Assembly: GCA_038030265.1 (NCBI GenBank)
Contig: CM075937.1
Span: 35,754,198-35,818,197 of the forward strand
Source: Corythucha ciliata
Lineage: Eukaryota > Arthropoda > Insecta > Hemiptera > Tingidae
Length of the DNA: 64,000 nt
Direction: 5' to 3'
The notes under the pieces were generated by a model that made no database searches, was not told the origin of the DNA, and was given only the letters and a program-made list of their open reading frames with translations. Shown here one piece after another: positions 54,161 to 64,000 of this stretch (the first letter of the stretch is position 1; every line of letters starts with the position of its first letter). A program made the position numbers and the translations under genes.

Positions 54161-55179
54161 GCTGTTTGTCGTGTCGAAAACTAATTGACCGTTTCCAGGC
54201 TAAGTCTGGAACAACGACCGACGACGCCAATTTCTGCATTGATTGAGCAGGATTGTGATTGATTAGGCATTGAATGTATTTCGCAGTTTAAATTAAATTT
54301 GAGGGAAAGCGCTAATATACGTAGTTCTGGAGAAAAATACGAGGCTAAAATACAGAACCTCCGTGAGCCTCCATGAGCCGACTAAAAAAAACTAAACTTG
54401 CTGTGCTGTGATGATATGCTGAGAAAGTTCTGGACTAAAAATTTCGCGGCTGTTTGTCAGGCTTTGGGCGCTGTCAGGGCCAATTTTCTTGCAAGGGGTC
54501 CGAGCCCACCCAAAAAAGGCCCCGGAGCTTATTCAATTTCACGGATATTTAGCCCAGGATTTGGTCTTGAAATTTGTTCATTGGCTGATTGCTCTACCGA
54601 TTCTGTCATTCAATGGCCCGTATAATCCACGTCCGAAATAGTAATAAAAAATCTATAAAATTTCGCAGTTTTTTCCCGGAAATATCAACTTTAAAGTTGT
54701 TCATCCCCGATAACAAGCAGTTTCGTGACTATTTAGCCCGAAACTTGCACTTAACGGATGTATTATTTGTTTTTACATAATTATCACAAAGAACCTGTAT
54801 CGGAATCGTAAAGAGTAGAAAATTCTGAACTATAACGACGTTTATGGTGTTAAAAAATAACAAACAACGTCCTGACAACGCTCTGTCAAAATATGACGCT
54901 ATAATTAAACGATTCCTTCATGTTTGGGGTTGCCTGAAGTTGGCCCGACGCGTGCAAAGTACAAAAAAAATTCATACATCGGAGTGGTAAACGAAGAAAA
55001 ACTGCTGAACAAAGGAATAGTTCGGTTTTCATTAATTGAGGAGCATACTTTCAAAAAGGCACAAATCCATTTTTTCCAAAACTGAGTTTTACCAATTTTA
55101 TACATATGTATATGTATGCTAATTCAAAGCAAAACAAACAAAGACGATGAAACGCCAATCCGCGGTATCTGAAGATGAG
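54161..55179. other. Intergenic, nothing recognised
   Basis: No domain, no clear repeat boundaries. Confidence 0.35.
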
Positions 55180-55290
55180 AAAAAGAACTAATTCGTGGCC
55201 AGAATTCAATGAATCGCGGCTAAAATTGTTAAGAAGGGCTTAATTCCCGGATAAAACTGAAAAAAAATTACCAATTCACGGCACAATAAA
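55180..55290 (-). repeat. Short reversed class A array
   Basis: Units such as GAATCGCGGCTAAAATTGTT and CTAATTCGTGGCCAGAATTC. Confidence 0.5.
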
Positions 55291-55340
55291 AGAGAAAACG
55301 TGGTTTCTTGAGAATCCTTTGTGAATTATGAATGAGAAAT

Positions 55341-56010
55341 GTTCCGACAGCAGCCTGTCGGGTAAAGTGCATTTCATTTATCCGGTCATGCACCATTTAT
55401 CCGGTAATCGTTTAAGTTTGAATGAGATCATCATATTATAAATGAAATTCAGGCCGCGATATAAATTCAAAATCACTTTTATAAAAATAAGAACAAATCA
55501 AAACATTTTCATCATGTCCTCCTGTCGCACTCTTGCTGAAGATAAAATCGCTCTCTGCAGGGAAGAATACTGGTACAACTCAAAAAAGCTGAAAAATCCA
55601 GTTTGGATTAAATTAAATTAAATGAACAATCCAGTTTGGATTAAATTGAATTAATCCAAACCGGATTGTTCAGACAACTTTTTTGAGTTGTACCAGTAGT
55701 CTTCCCAGTGAGCGAAATGACGGAGAGAAAAAATGCGTACAACATATAGGTATCATGCCGAAATTTTGGGACTAACGAACAATTGAATTTTAAATTGTAT
55801 CTTTAGTCTAGCCCCCTGCGCCAGGAAAATGGGGAAATTCCAGCCTTTGACATTTTTTTTTTTTTTTTGAACAGTTGATTTTGAATTTCTATCGCGGCCT
55901 GAATTTCATTTATAATATGATGATCTCATTCAAACTTAAACGATTACCGGATAAATGGTGCATGACCGGATAAATGAAATGCACTTTACCCGACAGGCTG
56001 CTGTCGGAAC
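55341..56010. mobile_element. 670-bp element with about 140-bp TIRs and a nested palindrome
   Basis: GTTCCGACAGCAGCCTGTCG at the left and its exact complement CGACAGGCTGCTGTCGGAAC at the right; the match runs on through the ATTTATCCGGT motifs to AGGCCGCGATA. A second palindrome (55560-55706) sits in the middle: GGAAGAATACTGGTACAACT / AGTTGTACCAGTAGTCTTCC around AATCCAGTTTGGATT repeats. No coding capacity. Confidence 0.85.
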
Positions 56011-56189
56011 AAAACTTTTTCAGATTACGTACATTTTCAGATCAGTTACATTAAGTCAAATGGTATGTCACTCATTCTTGAATCTGGAAGAAACTTCTTT
56101 TTTTCTCCTTTTTTGGCCCACCTCAGGATTTTTTACTTAAGAATCATTAGGCTGTAGGCAAATCAAATACGTTATACACGTTTTCAGAA

Positions 56190-57259
56190 CGCGATAGTCA
56201 TTTTAGCCAGTTTTTAGGCGCCAATGGTTATAGTTTCAGCCATTTTGAAGGCAGAAATCGTCTGTTTCAGCATTTCAAAGGCGCAATTCGTCATTTCACT
56301 ATATTATATGTAGATAGGGTAGAGTCTGTTTTACCGATTTTATGGCTTGAACAACCAGTTTTGTCATTTTTAGGGCAAGCAGGGTCAGTTTTGCCATTTT
56401 TGGGGTGCATATAACGTTAAGCCGAGTAGGCGCGAATGGTCGATGTTTTGTAATTTTTAGGACGGGACTCATCCTTTGTTTAGGCGTTTTCAGGGCATGA
56501 ATCGTCAGTTTAGCTATTTTTAGGGCGCATAGAGTCGGTTTTGCTGATTGCATATAGCTTGTATAGTCAGTTTTGCCATTAGTGGGTCTGAATGGTGAGT
56601 TTCGCCGTTTTTAGAGATGGCAATTCCAGTTTGGCCATTTTTACAAAAGGAATTTGGCATTTAAGCCATTTTATAGGCACGATTTGTCAGTTTTCACCAT
56701 TTTCCGGGCGTGAACCGTCAGGACTCTTAACGTCAGTTTGGCTATATTTATAGAGCGGGAATTGTCAGTTTTGCCATTTCGAGGCGTCAACAGTCAGTTT
56801 AGCCCTTTTCAGGACGCGAATATTTTGTCAAGCCATAAACCGCCATGAAATGGCCATTTATAGCGTGCGAATGATCAGTTTGTTCATTTTTGGCGCGAGA
56901 ATGGTTGATTTGGTCACTTTCAGAGCGGCGGAAATCATTATCTTTTCACGGCTGCACTATATCAACAGTTTAGCCATTTTTAGGCGTTTGAATTCAGATT
57001 GGCTATTTTATTAGTGGGAATTGCCAGTTTGACAATTTTTAGAGCGCACGAGAATACAGTCAGTTTAGACATTTTCAAGACGCGAATCGTCAGTTTTGAC
57101 ATTTTGGGGCACGAGTATAAGTCTGTTTAGCCGTGTTTATGGTGGTAATAGCAAGTTCATCTATTAAGGCTGAGAATGGTCGTGTCAAGCCATACTTAGT
57201 GGAGCGAAGCTCACAGTTTCTCAAGCCCCTCCCTTGAGCAAATCCTGAATCCGCGTCTG
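56190..57259 (-). mobile_element. Class D array ending in a hAT-like terminus
   Basis: Units such as CGAATCGTCAGTTTAGCCAT and TTTTAGGGCGC, about 38 bp, are the reverse complement of the array at 52.1-53.2 kb. The right end AATCCTGAATCCGCGTCTG (57259) matches the hAT-like termini at 54160 and 48997. The other terminus was not found, so this is a partial or truncated copy. Confidence 0.55.
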
Positions 57260-60200
57260 TATTTGCATTTGTTTACGAATCTGGGCTCTTCATAGCGTAA
57301 AGGAGACTCTACAGTCTAGGCTAGGCGCTCTGTTAGGGTGGGGAACCACATCGTTTCGTTTAACCATTCCACGGTTTCGTTATATCGCCTTCTTGACTTC
57401 TGGCTGAGACTTGGTTGAGCCAAGTTAGCCTGTGCCTATGTGTGAAGTAAACTTTTGACCCGAAAAGTATGACGTTTTCCCATATACAAGTAGGTCTTCC
57501 GTATATACAACCATAGTTCGAGCGTGTTTAGATGGGAAATCGGAAGTAGCAGAGTAGAGGCATTGTTACTGGCGGGGGGGAGGGGGCGGTAAGGAGCCAT
57601 TTTCTTCTCCATACTAGCTGAATTCTGGACTGAAAAAGCTGAACCGTGGCCGGTGAGTCATAAGTTTATATCTTCGCGTGACCGCTAAGGATTTTGCGGA
57701 GAGTCCATCCTTCTGTTGCTCATGAGGAATACGTTTAAGGATGAAATCAACTAATTTGTTTCACCTCTATTCACTGTATTACCTTAAATTATGTTATTCA
57801 CCTGTTATTTGTCTGTGGACGCAGTTGGCAGGAAAGAAAAATGCCTCGGTTATAAAACAAATTGAGCCTAGAATTGCAATATCTTGCATAAGCTGGGTTT
57901 GAAAAATGCTAAAAATCCTTTACGGCTCAGGACAGTTCACCATGCACAAGCCTGAATTATATGAAGCACAGTCTCAATAGTTCTAACTACAGTCATTTTA
58001 TTCCATTACTAGACCATTACAAGATTACTTCGCGCATCGATTACTCCCTGTCACTTGACTTAATTGTCACTTCTTTCCGCTCGAGTGGCACTTTAAATCG
58101 CCTCGTTATTTGCGCCCTCGCCCATTTATTCACACACAGCCCTATCAAGCACGAGAAGTAAAATTACTTGCAGCAGGTAGGGATAATTTGGTTTGTGACG
58201 ACTGTTATACTTATTTTACTTTTGGAGCTCGTTAGCTTTGCGGTAATCAGTTTTGATCATTTATACTTTTGCTTTGCTTTTATGTTCCCGACTCACTGTC
58301 ACCGTTTATTCTTAAAAACGGTGGGCGAAGAGAAGCGGGGTTGTGTCGAAGATGGGGTTGGGATACCTTTATTAGTGCAGGTAAAAAAATGTATGAAATG
58401 GAACTTGTTGACCGATGGAAATCTGCGTTCCGTTCTCGGACTATCACAATCAAAGTTGTATAGAACCCAAGTTCTTCCACTCATCACGATCGCTATGGCA
58501 ACGGTGGTCATTTATGAAATTGGAAATTTTGATCCCGCCAGAGCGCTCTTCCAACATTTGGTTTCAACTTTTTTTTTTTAAATATAAATTGTTTGCTTCA
58601 CAAACTACAAGTGAAGCAAATAAAATTACAGCTGGATTTTGGACATTTTCACTGATGGAATATTTTTTTTATTATTTCGATTCTTTTCCATCCACTTTCT
58701 TTATGTAAACAATTAATTTCAACTTCAAATTCCGTCGTGTTTCGTGCCCCGGTGTAAAACCCAACAGAGCCATGAGCCAGAGGAACTTAGAAAGAAACTG
58801 TAGATAGATGTCCACCGTTAGTGAGTCGAAGGTGGAGCGTAAATTTTCAAGGGAAACGTTCAAGGCAGGTTTGAAGTTATTTTGGGGACGAATTTTGGAA
58901 AATGAATATCTACTAACTGCATTTTATGAACAATTTTCTGTAGATTGGAATGAGTACTTGAAATGCGTGCAGCACAAATAAGGCGTGAAAAAACATGTCG
59001 TGTACTTGACGAAGGCTGAACTCGCCTTCAACGTTCGTTCTGTAGAGGAGATGGAATGACGCTTGAGAATGCCCAGGATTTCGCCGCACTTGACAAAAAA
59101 TCGTGAAACAACACAGTTTCAATAGATGCAATACATTTTTGTTTATTTCAACGGAAATCTTCTTCAGTTTTAGTCTGCTAGAACCATTCATCCACTATTC
59201 ATTACAATTATGTCACGATTGACCCGATATTCGTAACTTACATTTGGTTTAATAAACTATTTGTTTATTATTTTATAAGCGTTTTCCGAATCGCCAAATT
59301 TTGGGACCAAATGTCATGTGACACTCTGGCGGGAGCAATTTTCCCTCTAGCTTCAGTGACCACGCGTTATCAAAAGAGAAATGACTTGGTATCTATACGA
59401 CTTTGATCACAATAGTGAGATTTTTAATGAAGTAAAAACATTAGTGAGTTTTAGCACTCTCCTGTTAAATCCTCTGAAAACTTTATTTTCAAATTTCAAC
59501 CAATCAGATGTTTAGTAACCAAGCAACGACTGATTTATCGTTTGCGTTAGCGTTAGCGGCATGTTAGCGGTGGTGTTGCTAAAAGTCTCTATTGACGTCT
59601 TTACGTCCGACGGTTGCTAGGGTATACTGAACGGATTGGTGCGGTATTTTGAAAAGACGTGAACGTTTTTCTTTTTTACGTCTTTTAAAATCTCCCTATA
59701 ATACCGGCCGTCACCAGTATTGGATGTTTTTCCTCCTTTTTTTTTCTGAGAACATTTTAATGGCAATCGTTTAAACATTTGAAAGTGCGAGTTAAAAATA
59801 AAGAGTAATTAACTAACGGGTCAATAAAAAAATTACTAAAATCCTCTTATTCTTTTTTCTCACCGATAGTTGTGCTGACCTTGTCCATCCGAAGTGAAAC
59901 GTTATTAGAGAAAAAAACAAGTGAGAAAAAAAAACCTGTTATTTTTTATTTTTCAAAAAACTGATAGCTTTGCCCTGAGAAAAACATCCGAACCCTTCTT
60001 TTTTGCCCCACCACTTTTCCTTTAAGATCCTCATTATTACCTTTCCCATTGACAGGTATACTTGTTCCCCCCTTTTCCGCCTTGAAATACATTTTTAGTT
60101 GAGTTTTTAAAATGCTATTCAGTCAGTCCTGTGCGAATCCTTTCCGAAAGGTTCCCAACCGAGCGAAATTGACAGATGATAAAGTTCCGCTTCGTTTAAA

Positions 60201-61440
60201 AAGTGCTCTTAATTTTTTAAAGCCGAAATAATATTAATTTTTCTAGCGCGCCACCCTACTCATGCGTATTGTCATCAAATAGGTAACACTTGTTATTAAT
60301 TAATTAGGTTTTAATTTAACTTTTACCGTAATCAACTTGTCAACGCTTCATCCAATTAATTTATTTTCCGATGTAAATTTTCTGTGTCTTGTTTTCAAAA
60401 GTCCTTATAACCCTACAAGTTAGTTGCAATAATGATGTACTTTGACACGGAAATTAAGAGCGAAATCTGAATCGCATAACAAAGTGACACTGAAGGAATT
60501 AGGCCAAGTCAGTTGTGGTCGTCAACAAAGTAAATGTTTTTGAGAGAATTCTCGTGTTTAGTTTAATATTTTCATAAATATGTCACACCGGTTTTTGCAG
60601 TTAGTGTATCAAATATCAAGCGAGGTACAAGGCGTTCCGCGTTCACTATTGTGCTAATTCAAGTTGGCCAGGGAATCTGCCGTGTACCAAAACCACATCA
60701 AGATGACACGTTGTGTGAAATTCGTTTTATTAGAGCACTGTGGATCAATGGAGGCGTAAAGTGACAAGTTTTTGGCCCCAATCATTGAAATGAAATGTTT
60801 TTAAATGTAATGCTAACTTTGAAGCATGATTTCTAAGTAGAATATCTTCTTTTCTTTACCGTAGTATTGCTCCCTTGTTTTTGAGGGAACCCCGGGGGTC
60901 ATGTTCTGTTGCTGGGTTGAAAGTTACTTGCTCATGAGGAAGAACATGCAATTGTTTTTGAGGCTGTTTACGCAAGGCTCTGAATTATTTTTCGATTGAG
61001 GCTGTTTACGTCAGGATCTGAGAAAAATGATTGTAAATGAAATCAGTAGGTTAAAAACCCCCCTGCAATTTTCCGACTTAATTTTCACAAAATCCCTAAT
61101 AATTGGCGATAATTTTGTTTATGTCAAAACGGTATTATTATACAGGATTTCAGGGCGCCGACAATAGTTGATTGTTCTTACCTTGAGGAGGAGAACTATT
61201 AAAACTCGCTATTATCATGTTTCTGTATGTATCCTGAAATTCTGACTTGTGGAAGTTGGTTCTACTGTATTAGTCATGCTTCTTAAAAGGTGAAAAAAAA
61301 AGTTGACTGGAGAAGGAGGGGATTGTGAATGTCATGCTAATTAATAGGTCATTACTTACAAATCGTTCGTCAACCGATGATGTTTACGGACTGATGCGAT
61401 CAAAACTTGAGTTGCAAGGCTCCCGAAACCCATTCCTCCC
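57260..61440. other. Repeat-poor intergenic stretch
   Basis: No tandem arrays, no clear transposon ends and no recognisable protein domain over about 4 kb. A 10-bp stem hairpin TTTGCTTCAC/GTGAAGCAAA lies at about 58587-58621. Overlapping frames at 58168-58708 on both strands are unsupported. This could be the flank or a large intron of a gene outside the window. Confidence 0.4.
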
Positions 61441-61449
61441 CCTCCCCAA

Positions 61450-62420
61450 TTCACTTATTTCTCAATTTTAGATTCAAACGAGCCCTATTACTCTATTTTA
61501 GCCGCGAATAGGCGTTTCCCTTAATTTTAGATGCAAATGAGTGCATTTTCCTCAATTCTACCTTAAACCAACCGTTTTTCTTAATTTTAGCCGTGAAAAG
61601 ATCTCGCCTTTTTCAAATTTTGGCCTGGACTTGGCATCGCGAAATAGCGAAGTAGTGCACGTTCTCTTTGTTTCAGCCACAAAAGAGCCCTATCCCCTCA
61701 ATTTTAGCCACGGATAATCGCTATTTCTCAATTTTAGCTGTGAATTGACGTTTTCACTCAATTTTAGCAAAAAAGTAGTGCAGTTTCTCAATTCTACAAC
61801 CGTGAGCTAAAGCCCTTTTTCTAAATTTTAACCGTGAAATGGTCTCCATAAACCGTAAGCTAGCGTATTTTATGAATTTTGGCCCGCGGACTTTGCATCG
61901 CGAAACAACGAATCTACCGTTTTCTCAATTTCACCCGCGAGCGAGCTTTTTTCCTGAATTTTAGACGTGAATGAGGACGTTTTCAAAAATGTACCTATGA
62001 ACGGTAATTCGCCCTTTTTTGGAATTAAAGCCGCGAAATTGCCATAAAAACAGCCAATTAGCAATTTTTCGCAATTTTGACTGGGAAGTTGGATCGAGAA
62101 AGCCCGAACTGCCACCTTTTGTCAATTTTAGCCGCAAATGAGTGCTTCACTTTTCTCATTTATACAGTGAATGAGCACTTTTTGGCCTATTTTATACATG
62201 GATGAGCGCTTTTTCACGACTTATCCGCGAAATAGCGCCTTTTCTCTAGTTTAACGGCGAATGAGTGCCTTTTTTCAATTCTACCGTGAATGAGCCCTTT
62301 TTGTCAATTTCAGCCGTGAAACGCGCTCTACAAACGGTCAATTTAACGCATTTTCTTAATTTTAGCCTGGAAGTTGCACCGTGAAACCACAAACTGGTAT
62401 ATTTTTCCATTTTAGGGCTT
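61450..62420 (+). repeat. Class A array
   Basis: About thirty units of the CTCAATTTTAGCCGTGAATG type. Every few units GCATCGCGAAA appears, giving a longer-range period. Confidence 0.6.
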
Positions 62421-62439
62421 GCCCCAAGAACTTATTCGA

Positions 62440-62700
62440 ACTCTGAAAAAATCAAAAACATTTTCGCGGGCTTCAGAGGGTTGAAAACACAATTTTGTAG
62501 GTGGGGTGCTTCAAAAAATCAATTCGTTGGGCTTGGTCGTTGATAAAACCAATCGTGCGTCTCTAGCTGCTTAAAAATACAACTTTGCGGGTTTAGGCCA
62601 TCAAAAATCAATTTTGCTTTTTTTTTTTTTTTTTCAATTTCTTCATCCAACTTGATGAAGAAGGCAATTTCGCTGGACAGCCTCTTTAAAAAATCAGATG
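62440..62700 (+). repeat. Class B array
   Basis: Units such as TTAAAAATACAACTTTGCGG and ATCAAAAATCAATTTTGC. It contains a T18 run near 62617. Confidence 0.5.
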
Positions 62701-62749
62701 TATCCTTTTTTAGTGCATTTTATTTTAAAAATGAACTATTGGACTCGTT

Positions 62750-63150
62750 CGCGATCTCAATTTTATCCGCAAATTAACCATTTCCCCCAATTTTTACAGA
62801 GTTTTAGCCGCGTGAATTAGAGCTTGATCTCAATTCCAATTGCCCTGATTTCAGCTGCGACTCAACTCAAATTAGCTCTTTATCTCATCGTCAGTTTCAG
62901 CCACAAAGTTGCATCCAAAAACCGTGGAAGGCCGATGCAGTTCCAGCTGCGAACGATGTAGCTTTTTCTCAATTTTAACCGAGAGTTAGTAATTTATCTC
63001 CACTTCATCCGCAAATTTCGAATTAGCGATTTTTCTCAATTCCTGCTACAAATGAGCACTTTTTCACAAGTTTAGCCATGGGTTAGCGTTTTTCGTCAAT
63101 TTTTTCCACGAATGAAAGCTTTACACAATTTCTGCCACAATTATTAGCGT
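62750..63150 (+). repeat. Class A array
   Basis: About twelve units after the class B block, ending near TTAGCGTTTTGTC. Confidence 0.55.
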
Positions 63151-63479
63151 TTTGTCTTTTTTTGTTTGTCAGCGGACTTGACCAATTGAATACCAAGCCT
63201 CCTTTTCACCATATTATACACAATACATCCATGACCACAAAACCCATCTTTACGCATTTGTGGCACTCCTCAGAGTGGTGGCCCGGAGCGGTCTGCCGCA
63301 TACTTAGGGTGGCCAGATTTTTCCCGGACGAAAGAAGGACCCAAATTTTATAATTGGGAAGAAGAAATATTATGGGGGGGAGTGTTAAGATTGATGGAGG
63401 AGAAAGGACTATTCTAATCTAATTCTACCCCATGCCTCGGCCTCTGATCCTAGTTCCAGTATTCTGCCACTGATTCTAA

Positions 63480-63930
63480 TTAGGACATGACCAAAATTGC
63501 CAATTCGAAAACACAAAATTGACTTTTGAAGGAGCCAAAACACGCAACTGGCTTTTGAAGGAGCCAAAACTCACAATTGGATTTTGATGGAGCCGAAACA
63601 CGAACTTGGCTTTTGAAGGTGGCAAAAACTCTAAATTGACTTTGACTTGACAAATTGACTTGGAAGGGGCCAAAATACGAAATTGGCTTTGAAGGAGCCA
63701 AAACACGAAATTTGTTCTTGTAGTAGCCGAAGTACGAAATTCGCATTTGAAGGACAAACAATTTGGGCATTGAAAGAGCCAAAACACGAAATTGGCTTAT
63801 GAAGGAGCCAGGACTCAATGTTGGGTTTTGAAAGAACCAAAACCAAAAATTGGCATTTGGAGGAGCGAAAACAAAAAATTGGGGTTCGAAAGAACCGAAA
63901 CACGAAATTGGCTTCCGGAGTGGCCCAAAA
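63480..63930 (-). repeat. Class B array, reverse orientation
   Basis: About a dozen relatively well conserved units, such as TTTTGAAGGAGCCAAAACAC followed by GAAATTGGC. This is the least diverged class B array in the window. Three overlapping minus-strand frames are produced by the repeat. Confidence 0.65.
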
Positions 63931-64000
63931 CGGTGTACTGGCTTCCAAAACGGTGCAGGAGAGGTCCAAAGGGGTGTTCGCCTGCAGCTAGCCAGAGCTA

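Noticed and set aside
58168..58581. 137-codon plus-strand frame with a hydrophobic start
   Set aside because: It begins at TTG, overlaps several equally long frames on the other strand, and shows no recognisable domain.
63476..63969. Three overlapping minus-strand frames rich in FGSFKSQF-like repeats
   Set aside because: They translate the class B tandem repeat in all frames.

Overview
The window is nuclear DNA from an arthropod, most likely an insect. The coding content is spliced with GT-AG introns. It includes an MBF2-family secreted protein (a family known from arthropods), an RPRD1-type CID protein, a Copia retrotransposon, a THAP plus DDE_Tnp_4 (ISL2EU/Harbinger-like) transposase gene and many non-autonomous DNA transposons. 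Host genes are rare: I can support two confidently, MBF2 at 4.07-4.56 kb (+) and RPRD1 at 39.46-40.82 kb (-).

Layout. 0-3.3 kb holds degenerate short tandem repeats and one end of a hAT-like element. 3.3-6.8 kb holds the MBF2 gene and a 0.5 kb MITE. 6.8-9.7 kb is a decayed, 5'-truncated Copia. 9.53-13.82 kb is a near-perfect tandem duplication (2 x 2.14 kb) joining the Copia 3' end to the first exon of a THAP gene. 13.6-23.4 kb is that THAP-DDE gene, whose two large introns (4.5 and 3.7 kb) are packed with repeats. 23.5-28.3 kb has fold-back elements, an LTR-like fragment and a TATA-driven helix-turn-helix gene. 28.3-31.1 kb is a region with recurrent TTGGCTGAGCCAA palindromes and possible minus-strand coding. 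31.1-37.5 kb is a nest of hAT elements; one has a perfect 8-bp target duplication and their bodies are minisatellite-like arrays. 38-42.4 kb has RPRD1 between MITEs. 42.8-57.3 kb is mostly MITEs, hAT ends and arrays. 57.3-61.4 kb is comparatively repeat-poor and featureless to me. 61.4-64 kb is degenerate tandem repeat.

Most striking: (1) the THAP-DDE gene keeps open frames and compatible splice phases over 9.8 kb but has D where the family has its catalytic E; (2) a very young tandem duplication created a second THAP first exon fused in frame to Copia RNase H; (3) four classes of 30-40 bp tandem array with a shared TTCGCG-like core recur inside or beside hAT termini; (4) three MITE families with 3-bp TTA/TAA duplications sit in the same window as a Harbinger-superfamily transposase. 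All calls come from reading the sequence; no searches were run.
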